Below are positions 43,341-53,148 of a stretch of DNA of 64,000 nt, piece after piece; the first letter of the stretch is position 1, and the number at the start of each line of letters is the position of its first letter. The stretch is from Planctomycetota bacterium. Its GTDB lineage: Bacteria; Planctomycetota; UBA8108; JACQVS01. The translations under genes were made by a program, and so were the position numbers. The stretch is taken from assembly GCA_028280485.1 (NCBI GenBank), contig JANQLS010000085.1, positions 1-64,000 of the forward strand, given 5' to 3'. The notes below the pieces were generated by a model that searched no databases, was not told where the DNA came from, and saw nothing but the letters and a program-made list of their open reading frames with translations.

Positions 43341-43616
43341 TTAATCGCCTTGCCTTTTTAGGGAGGTGATAACACTCGTGGCAATCATAGAAACTCCGCA
43401 CAGCAAACAGGTCCAGCGGTAGCCGTGATCCATAGGTTCCTCCAAGTTTACCTTGGAGATTTCAGGCTTTGCTAAAAGTTCCGCCATTTCTGATTGTCTG
43501 AGATAATCTGCTATTGGTGGCAGGGCGATCAGGATTCCACCAACAATAATTAAAGTGATAGCAACCGATGGCTTCAAGTTATTCTCCCAGTTGTATTTTA
43601 AAAACTGTATTGCCAA
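43341..43616 (-). CDS. Small membrane protein, hypothetical
   Basis: A 91-residue protein with two membrane helices (about 16-36 and 68-86). It is not recognised. It starts with TTG; no better start is seen and the frame is open upstream only briefly. It precedes DUF2071 by 24 bases and follows another small membrane gene by 26 bases. Confidence 0.55.
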   Translation of the reverse strand: MAIQFLKYNWENNLKPSVAITLIIVGGILIALPPIADYLRQSEMAELLAKPEISKVNLEEPMDHGYRWTCLLCGVSMIATSVITSLKRQGD

Positions 43617-43642
43617 TCTCGATGTAACGAAAATTCTAGAAA

Positions 43643-43894
43643 TTAATGATCTTGTTGACCATCGAAATACTCATCGTAAGGCTGATTTTCTTGAGCCATT
43701 CGATTCGTGGCTATCCAGTATTTGATTAAAGTGATACACATCGCCCAGCCTAAAAAGAAAGGTAAAGCCCCGAGTATCGGTGGAAGCGTGAAAGTTGCTT
43801 TGGCTCCGGCAAAAAGGCCAAAAATTCCTAAAACCATAAAAACAGCACCAATAGGAATAGCTATAATTGAACAAAGCTTATCAAGTACACTCAT
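43643..43894 (-). CDS. Small membrane protein, hypothetical
   Basis: An 83-residue protein with two hydrophobic helices (SIIAIPIGAVFMVLGIFGLF and LGALPFFLGWAMCITLIKYW) and a polar tail. The ATG at 43894 is chosen: GAGG lies about nine bases upstream. A GTG at 43909 would add five residues. Not assigned to a family. Co-directional with the next small gene. Confidence 0.6.
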   Translation of the reverse strand: MSVLDKLCSIIAIPIGAVFMVLGIFGLFAGAKATFTLPPILGALPFFLGWAMCITLIKYWIATNRMAQENQPYDEYFDGQQDH

Positions 43895-44012
43895 GGATTC
43901 CGCCCTCACAATTTGGGTCTCTCCATTTACAATTGAGAGACTGGTGAATGAGTGAAAAGTATGGAATTAACCGTAAACAACCTCCTCTAAGTCGTCGATG
44001 TAAGAAAGAATT

Positions 44013-44300
44013 TCAGTCAAAAAGCTCACTCCATTTCTTTTTTGCGGGCAGCTTCAATTTTTGACCCACTTTGAGGGCAGTGCCGTCATTTAAATCTTGT
44101 AGCTCTTTCAATTTTTTGGGGGAGCCCAATTGTTCTTTTGCGATGGACCAGTAGCTGTCTCCAAGAACTACGGTGTAGGATTTTTCAAAGTAGTCAGAGA
44201 GCCAATCGGTTTTGGTTTTAAATAAAAGGAATGAAATTAATATAAGACTGGTGAATGCTAAAATAATTAGGGTAACTTTTTTCTTCTGATTTTGAATCAT
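44013..44300 (-). CDS. LysM-domain membrane-anchored protein
   Basis: A 95-residue protein with a membrane helix (about 9-27, VTLIILAFTSLILISFLLF) and one LysM domain (about 41-85, YTVVLGDSYWSIAKEQLGSP, LQDLNDGTALKVGQKLKLP). LysM binds peptidoglycan or chitin-type sugars. It probably sits in the periplasm, anchored to the membrane. No neighbour gives a clear function. Confidence 0.85.
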   Translation of the reverse strand: MIQNQKKKVTLIILAFTSLILISFLLFKTKTDWLSDYFEKSYTVVLGDSYWSIAKEQLGSPKKLKELQDLNDGTALKVGQKLKLPAKKKWSELFD

Positions 44301-44372
44301 ACGTGTTCCAGGACAATGCCCTAATTGAGATTTAAAAACTTATATGTGTAGATTATTCAGGAATCGGTATTA

Positions 44373-44714
44373 ATGAATCAAAAAAAACATAAAGCACAAA
44401 TTGAGGCTTTAGATGAAAGGATTAAGGAGCTTGAACAACACGCAATAAAGCCATTTATTCCAAAGGAGAAACGAAATAAAGAAGTTATTTTTTATTGCCC
44501 TGGTTGTTCCGAGCCCATGTCATACGGTCGACTGAAAGTTCATACCGGATGGTGGGTTAGGCTGCTTAACCCACTGAGGTGGCCAGTTGAGCATCTATGG
44601 TTTCATCCAAATGATAATACAGTGGAATTCAAAGTGATTGGATCCTGGGAATCTAAAATGGGCTTCCATTGTCAAAATTGTAAATCAACTTGGATTCCAG
44701 GAGGAAGAATCTAA
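44373..44714 (+). CDS. Zinc-ribbon-like hypothetical protein
   Basis: A 113-residue protein with a basic, coiled N-terminus (1-30), then CPGC (about 49-52) and CQNC (about 103-106) that could form a zinc ribbon. Between them is a Trp-rich stretch (GWWVRLLNPLRWPVEHLW). Not recognised as a family. AGGA lies ten bases before the ATG. A weak hairpin follows the stop. Confidence 0.6.
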   Translation: MNQKKHKAQIEALDERIKELEQHAIKPFIPKEKRNKEVIFYCPGCSEPMSYGRLKVHTGWWVRLLNPLRWPVEHLWFHPNDNTVEFKVIGSWESKMGFHCQNCKSTWIPGGRI

Positions 44715-44718
44715 AGGA

Positions 44719-44740
44719 GAGCCCTCAGAAGTTAGGGCTC
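44719..44740 (+). terminator. Hairpin after the zinc-ribbon gene
   Basis: GAGCCCT and AGGGCTC flank an 8-nt loop just after the stop codon. Only a short pyrimidine stretch follows, so it is a weak terminator candidate. Confidence 0.3.
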
Positions 44741-45004
44741 TTCATCGAGCCCTTTATATCAATAGTTAATAATAGACGATTAGTTTAGTTCGTCATCGGT
44801 AAGCACTTATCGTATTTTAATTCATGTCTTTAAAATATCGGTTTTCTCTGGCTACCATTTCCTTGATGAATCAGGTTTAATCCAGAACTAAGTTAAATTT
44901 GTTATTTCATGGGGTTCAATTGTACGATGGGTTTATGACGCAATGCACTTCATTGATCTCTCGTCGGCAGTCTAAGTCCTTTCTCCTAGCTCCATCAAAA
45001 TTCT

Positions 45005-45439
45005 ATGCGACTCACCCTCTATACTGACTACGCCTTGAGAATGCTTCTTTATCTCAAGTCACAATCAAATAAGCCTTCAAGCACAGTTCAAATCGCGAAG
45101 GCATATGGGATTTCACAAAATCATCTAGCGAAGATTGCTCAAAGTCTTACTGATCTTGGTTACATCGAATCGATTCGAGGAAGATCGGGGGGCTTTCTTC
45201 TGAAGAAACCAGCGGATCAAATTAATATTGGCGAATTGGTGAGAACGCTCGAGTCGAGCAGTGTGTTGGTGGAGTGCTTTGACCCAACTAAAAATACATG
45301 CCCCATCGTTCCGGTTTGCTCACTGATGGGAGTATTAAAAACAGCTCAGGATGCATTCTTTGAAGTTTTGAATAAGTACACTTTAGAAGAGCTGGCGCCG
45401 AATTCGAATAACTTCGTTGAATTCTTTAAGGCAGAATAA
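45005..45439 (+). CDS. Rrf2-family transcription regulator, NsrR-like
   Basis: The 144-residue protein has an N-terminal winged helix (SSTVQIAKAYGISQNHLAKI, about 26-45) and Rrf2 wing (YIESIRGRSGGF). Three cysteines lie at C91, C99 and C105 (VECFDPTKNTCPIVPVC). This pattern fits NsrR, a [4Fe-4S] nitric oxide sensor. A target gene such as hmp or a flavorubredoxin is not present in the window. The gene stands alone and converges with the protease gene. Confidence 0.88.
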   Translation: MRLTLYTDYALRMLLYLKSQSNKPSSTVQIAKAYGISQNHLAKIAQSLTDLGYIESIRGRSGGFLLKKPADQINIGELVRTLESSSVLVECFDPTKNTCPIVPVCSLMGVLKTAQDAFFEVLNKYTLEELAPNSNNFVEFFKAE

Positions 45440-45444
45440 GGCAG

Positions 45445-46314
45445 CTAAGATTTATTTTTCTTCCGGTGCTCTTCGATCCAACTAAAAATGATTTTGGGAT
45501 CGATTCTTATACTCCGCGAATACTCGAACTCTCCCTCTACTTCTCCTGTGGCGTCTTTCCAGACCATTCCTACGATGCAGGAATTCACACCCACCAAGTC
45601 CCCTTTAAAATTGAGGGCGGGCCCTCCGCTATCCCCAGTACGAATGGGCATCGATGATTCGATGAAAGTGTAATCAAAAGGTTGGGGACCTTTTTCGTGT
45701 GTTTTCTGGATGACTCGAAGAATCTGCCCGCTCGTGGGTAGATTTCCTAAAATGGGATTTCCGAATGAAAAGACCCGAGATTCGGCAAGGGGAGCTTCAT
45801 CGGATAATTTGAAGACTTTTGAGTGATCTTGCCATTCTGCGACTTGATCGAGTGGAATCTTGATCAAGGCAAAATCGATATCAGCGAATCTTCGAATGAT
45901 CTCGACGGGAACTTTGGTTTCGATCTTCTTTTGGATCTTGAGCCTACCCCTTTTAGTTTCTTTAACGGTGTCTTTCAGGGTGAGGAACTTAAGAAAAGGG
46001 ATTGATTTTGAGCAAACATGAGCTGCCGTTAAACAATAGCCATCTTCGGTGACTCTGACTGCTAATCCGGTAGTGCCCTCTTCGGTGAAGAGTTCTAAAG
46101 TACGGGGATGAACATAATTTCGGAACCGTTGACCGTAGATCACCATGCCTTCGTAGGGGTCGAAACTCTCTTCTTGCTGGGCGTGGGCGGGTTGGAGCTT
46201 CTGGGTGAGTTCCTTCGGATCGATATCTTCAATTCGGAGGGTTTCACAACCCACCGCGAGGAATAGACTGAAGAGGCTGAGCTTAAGAATGCAGAGGTTC
46301 TTCATTGAGGGCAT
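45445..46314 (-). CDS. Trypsin-like serine protease lipoprotein
   Basis: A 289-residue protein with lipobox AVGC (C23). The chymotrypsin-type triad is H99 (LTAAHV), D147 (DIDFALIKI) and S229 (RTGDSGGPAL). It lacks PDZ domains, unlike the HtrA-type protein at 9.8 kb. It is likely anchored in the cell envelope. Function and substrate are unknown. An inner ATG (third codon on) gives an alternative start with the same signal peptide. Confidence 0.88.
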   Translation of the reverse strand: MPSMKNLCILKLSLFSLFLAVGCETLRIEDIDPKELTQKLQPAHAQQEESFDPYEGMVIYGQRFRNYVHPRTLELFTEEGTTGLAVRVTEDGYCLTAAHVCSKSIPFLKFLTLKDTVKETKRGRLKIQKKIETKVPVEIIRRFADIDFALIKIPLDQVAEWQDHSKVFKLSDEAPLAESRVFSFGNPILGNLPTSGQILRVIQKTHEKGPQPFDYTFIESSMPIRTGDSGGPALNFKGDLVGVNSCIVGMVWKDATGEVEGEFEYSRSIRIDPKIIFSWIEEHRKKNKS

Positions 46315-46559
46315 CCAAAAATTGGGATCAGGTACATGAACTCGCCATTCGTCGCTTGATTTCGCTCCCAGACGGGATTAGGCTGGGAATCATAAGAATT
46401 GAAGAGAAAAGAAGCTTCTAAAGATTTTAAACCCCTTAGAAGCCTCCCCCAATACTAAAAAGTATACCACCGGATTAATTTCAGCGGTAAATGGAGTAGT
46501 GAACAGCAGTTCACTCACTTCCTGCCCCCCTAATCCGGCTGCGGTTTTTAGGTGATTCC

Positions 46560-47879
46560 ATGATTCAACTTCCCAGCGAGTTTCGCGCTAGTCTAGAAAC
46601 CTTCAGAGGCCCCTTAGACCTGCTTCTTTATTTGATTAAGAAGGAAGAGGTCGACATCCTAGACATCCCCGTCTCGCGGATAACGGAACAATACATTCTT
46701 TATCTTCAAATCCTTAAAGATTTAGAGCCCAACATCTGCGGTGAGTTCTTAGTGATGGCCGCGAAGTTGATGGAAATTAAGTCTCGGACTCTCCTGCCGG
46801 TTGAAGTTGTAGAGGAAGAGGATGAAGAGTACGAGGATCCTCGCCTCGAACTGGTTCTTCAATTGCTAGAATATAAACGCTACAAAGAGCGCTCGATGGT
46901 CCTAGAGGAAATGGCGGAGCGACAAAGCCAGCGGTTCCGTCGTCCCGAAGCCGACATTTCTTCTATTCCCGGTGCGGATGAGCCCAGCTTCGACTTGAGC
47001 CGAGTGAGTGTGTGGGATCTTCTCACCGCGTTTCAACGCGTTCAGATGGCCTTGGCGATGAGGCAGCCTCACAAAGTACTTTTCGAAGATCGCCCCATCG
47101 AAGAGTACATCGATCTCATCGAACAACACATCGAATCGAGCGATGAAAAGCAAGTCACCTTCGACACTCTTTTTGAAACCTGTCAAAGTCGATACGACGC
47201 GGTGGGATACTTCATAGCAATTTTAGAGATGGCTAAAAGCGGAATGATTCTTTTCAGTCAGTTGGAGAGTTTCGGGAATATTGTCATTAGACGTCGCCCC
47301 GAAGGTGAACTGGAACAGGAATCAGAAGAATTTACGGCAGAAGAGTTAGAAGGCAAAATCGACGTTGAAGCCATCGAAGCAGTAAGTAAGCCGAGATTTG
47401 AAATGGATCGCTCAGGTTGGTTCGACCCTGAGGCGAATCGCGTCCACGATTCCAAAGACATCATGGAAGAGATCATCGAACGGGCGAAAGCTCGTGAAGA
47501 GGAAGAAGAATTAAACGACGATGACTACGATGATGATTATGAGGATGACGAGGAATTTGAAGAAGAAGAAGAAAAAAGCGACGAGGTGCCCAGCTTCTCA
47601 AGCGAGGATGAATTTGAGGAAGACGACGAAGATGATGACGATTACGAGGATGAAGATTTTGAGGACGATGATGATTTAGATGAAGACGAGGATGATGACG
47701 ACTGGGAAGTTGTTGACGACGAGGAAGACGAGGAAGAAACTGAAGAAGATTTAGATGATGAGCCAGAAGACAAAGAACATGATTATGACGAAGAAGATGA
47801 TGACGACGACGAAGATTGGGAAGAAGATGACGATGAAGAATGGGATGAAGATGACGATCCAGAAGATGATGACGAATAA
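46560..47879 (+). CDS. scpA: Segregation and condensation protein A with long acidic tail
   Basis: ScpA is the kleisin of the SMC condensin. The N-terminal domain is clear (FRGPLDLLLYLIKKEEVDIL, about 15-34, and FLVMAAKLMEIKSRTLLP, about 63-80), and the C-terminal winged helix lies near 215-245. From about residue 309 to the end (439) the sequence is nearly all Asp, Glu, with few other residues, which is not part of normal ScpA. The ScpB gene is not adjacent; fmt follows in the same direction. Confidence 0.92.
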   Translation: MIQLPSEFRASLETFRGPLDLLLYLIKKEEVDILDIPVSRITEQYILYLQILKDLEPNICGEFLVMAAKLMEIKSRTLLPVEVVEEEDEEYEDPRLELVLQLLEYKRYKERSMVLEEMAERQSQRFRRPEADISSIPGADEPSFDLSRVSVWDLLTAFQRVQMALAMRQPHKVLFEDRPIEEYIDLIEQHIESSDEKQVTFDTLFETCQSRYDAVGYFIAILEMAKSGMILFSQLESFGNIVIRRRPEGELEQESEEFTAEELEGKIDVEAIEAVSKPRFEMDRSGWFDPEANRVHDSKDIMEEIIERAKAREEEEELNDDDYDDDYEDDEEFEEEEEKSDEVPSFSSEDEFEEDDEDDDDYEDEDFEDDDDLDEDEDDDDWEVVDDEEDEEETEEDLDDEPEDKEHDYDEEDDDDDEDWEEDDDEEWDEDDDPEDDDE

Positions 47880-47964
47880 TCTATTTTAATTCTGTACCCA
47901 CTCTACTCTGTATTCATTAATCGCCCTACTCTCACCTCCCTCCTAGGAGTTAGGATTTAATCTA

Positions 47965-48963
47965 GTGCCATCCTTTAATATTGCCTTTTTCGGGTCAGGC
48001 CCCTTCGCAGTGCCAGTTTTAGAACGCCTTAAAAAAATTACCGACGAAAACGATCAAGTTGAATTGGTAGAGGTCGTCAGTCGCCCAGGGCGCCCTTCCG
48101 GTCGAGGGAAAAAAATTCGTCCAATGCCAGTAGAGAAGAGGGCTCAAGAGTTGGGCATCTCAGTCTCAACACCTGAATCGGCAAACGATGCTAAATTTTT
48201 AGACCACTTGAGGTCTCTGGAGCCCGACTTATTTCTCGTTGCTGATTATGGCGAGTTTCTTAAGAAAGAGTTTCGCGAATTGCCTCGTGTTGGTTCTTAC
48301 AACTTACACGGTTCCGTTTTGCCTAAATATCGAGGGGCAGCCCCCGTGGCGCGCGCGATTCTCAATCAAGAATCGACGAGTGGAGTCACTCTCTTTCGCA
48401 TCGTTAAAGAAATGGATGGCGGACCGGTAGTCGCAGAGATTGAAACTCCCATTGCGGAACAAGAATCAGCAGGAGAACTGGAAGAACGCATTTCTTTCTT
48501 AGCGGCTGACTTATTTGAGCAGCAGCTTGATTCTTTTATCGATGGTTCCTTTAAAGAAATCCCTCAAGATGAATCATTAGCTTGCCCAGCACCGAAACTT
48601 TCAAAAGAAGACGGTCATTTAAACTGGAGTGAATCCGCTCAAAGTTTAAAAGCTAGAATCCATGCGATGAATCCGTGGCCAGTGGCTCGCTCTAATTTTA
48701 AAAAGGTTCAAGATCAAGATCCCAAAGAAGTATTAAGAATTTTAAAGGCAGTGACCCTTCCCGTTGAGGAAAAGGATTCTGATGTGAGCTCGGGAACAGT
48801 TATTCGAGTTTCTAGCGATGGGGTCGATGTTGCTTGCTTGGAGGGAACCTTAAGACTGTTAGTTCTGCAACGTGCCGGGAAGAAAGCCTTAGCTATTCAA
48901 GATTTTATAAGAGGCTTCTCGATTGAAGAAGGCGATCAATTTGTTAATGAATTGAATGACTGA
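47965..48963 (+). CDS. fmt: Methionyl-tRNA formyltransferase
   Basis: Fmt formylates Met-tRNA for initiation. The protein (332 residues) starts at a GTG with AGGA upstream. Motifs: IAFFGSGPFAVPVLERL at the start and NLHGSVLPKYRGAAPVARAI (about 113-132), with N113, H115 and D151 (EMDGG) as catalytic residues. The C-terminal OB-like domain is present (about 210-330). rsmB follows at 466 bp, the usual neighbour in def-fmt-rsmB clusters. Confidence 0.93.
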   Translation: MPSFNIAFFGSGPFAVPVLERLKKITDENDQVELVEVVSRPGRPSGRGKKIRPMPVEKRAQELGISVSTPESANDAKFLDHLRSLEPDLFLVADYGEFLKKEFRELPRVGSYNLHGSVLPKYRGAAPVARAILNQESTSGVTLFRIVKEMDGGPVVAEIETPIAEQESAGELEERISFLAADLFEQQLDSFIDGSFKEIPQDESLACPAPKLSKEDGHLNWSESAQSLKARIHAMNPWPVARSNFKKVQDQDPKEVLRILKAVTLPVEEKDSDVSSGTVIRVSSDGVDVACLEGTLRLLVLQRAGKKALAIQDFIRGFSIEEGDQFVNELND

Positions 48964-49429
48964 ATACAATTGATGGATGGGGTCCTAACTCTCAAATTAA
49001 GCGTATTTTAAAACTGAAAAAGCGATCTATTTCCCATAAATGTCCCTAAAAACCTAGCCGACATTAGGTAATTATTTTTACCATTCGAAGAATCTTAGAG
49101 AAGGCTGCTTGCATCTGTACCCCCGTGGGCTTGAAAATAGTTTGTAAGAAGCTCATTACTGGCTTCAACCAAGAGTTAAGGGATTTTCTTAAAAGCTTAA
49201 TAACTACAACTTTTAATTCTCCCTAACTGTATTGGTAATCACATTTCTCGCCTTTTAAGAACATAAGCTTTCAAGAAGTGGAGGCGTGGCTTTTCATTTC
49301 TTATTTTATACTTTTATTATTGGGTTATCACATTCTGGCCTTCTTGATGAGGCCAGAGAGGCGAGAGGGAACTTTTCTCTCTGGGATGCTGAGTGTCAGA
49401 AGAGGATCAACCACTGGGTCTAGCTGATC
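48964..49429. other. Intergenic between fmt and rsmB-like gene
   Basis: No gene is seen in these 466 bases. An 8-bp hairpin TCTGGCCT/AGGCCAGA (49334-49357) and a following AGAG/CTCT inverted stretch (about 49357-49379) precede the RsmB start by about 50-90 bases; they could be leader structure. Confidence 0.4.
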
Positions 49430-50947
49430 GTGAAAAAGAAGGGATTTAAGAGGCGAGGGGGAAAGTTTCGTCGTGGAGGAAAACCACGACAAAAGAAACA
49501 CGCCTCAAACAGACAACGGGGAGACCGCAAAAGAAACATCGCTCCACTCATTCAAGTTGATCAACTTGAACGAGGTCCCTTAGCTCGTTTTAGAGCCTTG
49601 GGTCTTCTTTGTGAAGCCGATGATAAAGGCTATTTCATCGACCACTTGCTCGAAGAACGGGTTCAAGGGGGAAAGGTGGAGCCTCGTGACCGTTATCTCA
49701 TTCAAGAAATGGCCTACGGCGCTATTCGCCACCGAAGTACGCTCGACCATATTTTAGACAACTACATTCAGTTCAGTATGAGACGTCATGATCTCCCATT
49801 ACGTTGGGGATTGAGACTGGCTGCGTACCAGCTGATTTACTTGAGCCGTATTCCTTCCCACGCTGCCATCCATGGAACTTTAGAAGCCATGAAAGCCTAC
49901 GGTGGGCTTCTCAAAAGAGATATTGGTTTTGCCAATGCCGTACTAAGGAAAATGCACGGAGACATCGTCGAAAAATCTGAAGATGAATTCGACGATGAAT
50001 ACGACCGAAAGGCCGTTCCCGCCCGACACGGTTGGTGTCATTTCCGAAAAAATGTTCTTCCTTCTCCCGATGGTCAACGTTCGATGTATCTCGCGGTGAA
50101 GTACTCCCATCCAAAATGGATGATGAACCGCTGGTTAGATCGATTCAATGAAGAAGAAGTCGTTAACTTATGCCTCGAAAATAATCGAGTTCCTTTAGTG
50201 AGTGCGATCTTAACGGGCTACGGACCAGAAAAAGAAGAGATCGTCGAAATCTTAGAAGAGGCTGGGGTCATCGTAGAGCCCGGTTCTATAGAGAGTTCGC
50301 TTCGACTTCGAAGACCTGGAGATCTCAGACATTTAGAAGCCTTCCAAGAACAGTGGATTCGAGTACAGGATGAAACCGCTTTCCAAATTGGTGAAGCTTT
50401 AGATCCACCGGAAGGTGCCAATGTCTTAGATCTATGTGCTGGCCCTGGGGGTAAAGCAGCTCAGGTTTTAGAAAAGATTGGTGAAGATGGATTTCTCACC
50501 GCTTGTGATGTGGATTCAAGAAAGTTAGATCGAATCAAAGAGAATCTCGACAAAATCGGGGATAACTACGATTTGGTCATGGTTCCACGTGATCCTCGTG
50601 AGCTTAATTTAAGGCGAGAATTTAGTCATATCCTCGTCGACGCTCCGTGTTCCAACAGTGGAGTATTAGCTCGAAGACCCGAGGCACGTTGGCGAGTTCA
50701 CTTTGATGATTTTGAAAAGCTAACTCTGCTTCAAACCGATTTACTCGACGCTGCGGCAGCTCACTTGGCTCCAGAAGGCAGGATCGTTTATTCGACTTGT
50801 AGTATCGAACCTGAAGAAAACGATGATGTCGTCGATCGATTCTTATCGAGAAATCCAGAATTCGAATTAGTCGATTCCCGATTGTTCCTCCCCCATCAAG
50901 ATGGTTCCGACGGCGGTTACTACGCGATCATTCAGCGGATGATGTAG
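49430..50947 (+). CDS. rsmB: 16S rRNA m5C methyltransferase, RsmB/NOP2/Sun type
   Basis: The 505-residue protein begins at a GTG with a Lys/Arg-rich extension (about 1-40). A NusB-like RNA-binding domain (about 55-170) precedes the methyltransferase domain. SAM-binding motif VLDLCAGPGGKAAQVLE and the catalytic cysteines in DAPCSNSGVLARRPEARWR and YSTCSIEPEEN are intact. This fits RsmB, which methylates C967 of 16S rRNA. The insertion between NusB-like and catalytic domains (about 180-215, acidic) is longer than usual. Confidence 0.88.
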   Translation: MKKKGFKRRGGKFRRGGKPRQKKHASNRQRGDRKRNIAPLIQVDQLERGPLARFRALGLLCEADDKGYFIDHLLEERVQGGKVEPRDRYLIQEMAYGAIRHRSTLDHILDNYIQFSMRRHDLPLRWGLRLAAYQLIYLSRIPSHAAIHGTLEAMKAYGGLLKRDIGFANAVLRKMHGDIVEKSEDEFDDEYDRKAVPARHGWCHFRKNVLPSPDGQRSMYLAVKYSHPKWMMNRWLDRFNEEEVVNLCLENNRVPLVSAILTGYGPEKEEIVEILEEAGVIVEPGSIESSLRLRRPGDLRHLEAFQEQWIRVQDETAFQIGEALDPPEGANVLDLCAGPGGKAAQVLEKIGEDGFLTACDVDSRKLDRIKENLDKIGDNYDLVMVPRDPRELNLRREFSHILVDAPCSNSGVLARRPEARWRVHFDDFEKLTLLQTDLLDAAAAHLAPEGRIVYSTCSIEPEENDDVVDRFLSRNPEFELVDSRLFLPHQDGSDGGYYAIIQRMM

Positions 50948-53140
50948 TTACTTCACCTTATCTACATTCACCAAAATTCGGGCGTTGAGCGAGGCGGCCT
51001 TGGAGGATTTGAGGTTGGGAAGAAGGTTGGATTTTATGGGGCTCGATAATTGAATGCTTCCCCGGGCGATCGGGCCTAGAGCCACTTTGAATTTTTCTTC
51101 ACCCATTTCGTTGTGAAGGCGCACGACATCACCGCTTTGAATTTTAAACTGTCGCGCATCTTCAAACGACATCAAGACGGCTCGGTTTTCGATGCCACTG
51201 AAAGCATCTTTTTCTTTGGGTTGTGAAAGGGCATTGGAATTGGTCGTTCGAATCCCTAAAAGAAGTTTTCCTTGAGTAGGAATCACTCTTCTTGATTTTA
51301 CAATTTGGAATGTCGATTTCTTTTCACTGCTGATCCTGCTTCCACCCCACTGAATCGAATCCCCTTTCTCTTTTAAAACTCCCACGGTTTGGTAACGGGG
51401 GACGATTGCAGAAATTTCTTCCCTAATGGAATGAGCATCGACCAACTGTTCACAGGGATTGAGTTCAGCGTGATGTATTTTTGAAAGCTCAGTAAAAATT
51501 TGCCAACCACATTTACTTTCACCGGCTTGAGACCCATGAATTTCCGGGCTGTAAATGATTCTTCGTTCTAAAGTGGTTTCGGTGGTTCCTCCCGGATGTT
51601 CATAGCGAGTCATGGCAGGAAGTAGGATGACTTCTTCCTGAGGCTCAACGAGCATCGAAGGTTCCATTGAAAAACCGTGGTGAACTCTCAGTGGGAGGTT
51701 CGCCAAAGCTTGATCGACCAGACGCTTTTGGGGCAAGATTTCAGAGAATGACCCTCCACTCAAAAACAAAAAATCGAGTTCCTTCTGAAGGGCAGCTTCG
51801 ATCATTTCAAAGGCGTTCAAGCCCGGCTTGCTTGCCAGTGGGATTTCCCATTCCCTAAAAATATCCTGAGCGGATTCTCCATCGATAGGAATGCCGCCGG
51901 GAAGTGTGGTAGGTGAAGCACCCATATCGTAGGCGCCTTGAGCCCCTGTTTGTCCCGGTAACGACATCAGGCCATTCTTTTCTCGGCCCACAAAACCACT
52001 AGCCATGGCTACTTGAATTGCGACAGTTACGGCATCGCTTTGATTGCTGTTTTGAGTTAATCCTTTGCTCCAGGCAAAGACCGCGTTCTGAGTATCCGCA
52101 AGCAAGACCGCGAACTTCATCATCTCTTTTTGACTCACCCCGCTTTGAGCTTCGAGTCGGCTGAAGGGGATTTCGTTCAAAAACTTGACAAGTTCATCCC
52201 AACCTTCAGTTTGAGTTTGAATGTATTCGTGGTCGATCCAATCATTAGCGATGAGAATCTTGAGGACTCCATTGAGAAATCCGACATCTCCTCCCATCGG
52301 TACTTGGAAGTAGTAGTCAGCTAATTTAGTTCCGAACAAAGCACTTTCAGTTACCGAAGGAATCCACGTTCGCATGAGACCAGGCTCACGGTAGGGATTG
52401 ACGATCGCTATTTTGGCCCCTTGCTGTTTGGCTCGGTAAAGTTGCTTGGCGAGTGCAGGCTGATTTTTGGTGAGGTTGCTTCCGAATAAAACGATAAGCT
52501 CAGTTCCAAGCCAGTCACCGAGAGAGCTATCGTTAGCATGGATATGAAGGGTTTTTCCCAACGCTTCCAGGCTGGGAAAATGATCGACACGACTCGAAGT
52601 ATCTATGTTATTTGTGCCGAATGAACGAATTACTTTTTGAGTCACATAGTAATCTTCGTTCGATTGACCTCTTGAATTCAAATAGAAAGCGACACGCTCT
52701 GGAGTTGATCCTTTAATTCGATTTGAAATGCGTTGAAGTGCTTCTTCCCAAGTTATTTTTTGAAAACCCGGTTGGCCCTTTTCTCTCACCATGGGATCGG
52801 TGAGGCGACCTAAGTTCTGGAGTTCGACCGGATCGAGGAAGCTCAAGTTGTAGGCGTCGGTGAGCTTTCGGGGATCGAGTTCTTTCTGAGTATTAAGCTT
52901 GAGTTGGTTGATTCGGTTGCGACAAGAATGCGTGCCTCCCAAAGAAGGATCCTTCATTCCTTCAGAGCCTAAACAACAAGCATCACAGCTTCCGTGTTTG
53001 AGAATGCGATAGGCATACGAAAGATTGTGCTTATTGTTCCATACGGCCTTAACAAACTCCCATAAATGATGAGGCTTTCGGTGACCCAATCCTAAAGGAG
53101 AGAGGCTCGCCCAATTTTTTGGGTTTAAATTAAAGTTCAT
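50948..53140 (-). CDS. Molybdopterin-dependent oxidoreductase, FdhF/YdeP-like
   Basis: The protein is about 730 residues. The N-terminal cluster C52-x2-C55-C56-x16-C73 (SCDACCLGSEGMKDPSLGG region) fits the iron-sulfur or structural motif of this family. Later blocks WEEALQRISNRIKG, LIVLFGSNLTKNQPALAKQL, VFAWSKGLTQ and QTGAQGAYDMGASPTTLPG fit bis-MGD oxidoreductases. The start at 53140 has GAAGG six bases before and lies just past the HyuB stop (8 bp), while the longer frame overlaps HyuB and adds an unrelated sequence. It probably uses a Mo or W cofactor; substrate unknown. Confidence 0.88.
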   Translation of the reverse strand: MNFNLNPKNWASLSPLGLGHRKPHHLWEFVKAVWNNKHNLSYAYRILKHGSCDACCLGSEGMKDPSLGGTHSCRNRINQLKLNTQKELDPRKLTDAYNLSFLDPVELQNLGRLTDPMVREKGQPGFQKITWEEALQRISNRIKGSTPERVAFYLNSRGQSNEDYYVTQKVIRSFGTNNIDTSSRVDHFPSLEALGKTLHIHANDSSLGDWLGTELIVLFGSNLTKNQPALAKQLYRAKQQGAKIAIVNPYREPGLMRTWIPSVTESALFGTKLADYYFQVPMGGDVGFLNGVLKILIANDWIDHEYIQTQTEGWDELVKFLNEIPFSRLEAQSGVSQKEMMKFAVLLADTQNAVFAWSKGLTQNSNQSDAVTVAIQVAMASGFVGREKNGLMSLPGQTGAQGAYDMGASPTTLPGGIPIDGESAQDIFREWEIPLASKPGLNAFEMIEAALQKELDFLFLSGGSFSEILPQKRLVDQALANLPLRVHHGFSMEPSMLVEPQEEVILLPAMTRYEHPGGTTETTLERRIIYSPEIHGSQAGESKCGWQIFTELSKIHHAELNPCEQLVDAHSIREEISAIVPRYQTVGVLKEKGDSIQWGGSRISSEKKSTFQIVKSRRVIPTQGKLLLGIRTTNSNALSQPKEKDAFSGIENRAVLMSFEDARQFKIQSGDVVRLHNEMGEEKFKVALGPIARGSIQLSSPIKSNLLPNLKSSKAASLNARILVNVDKVK

Positions 53141-53148
53141 AAACCTTC

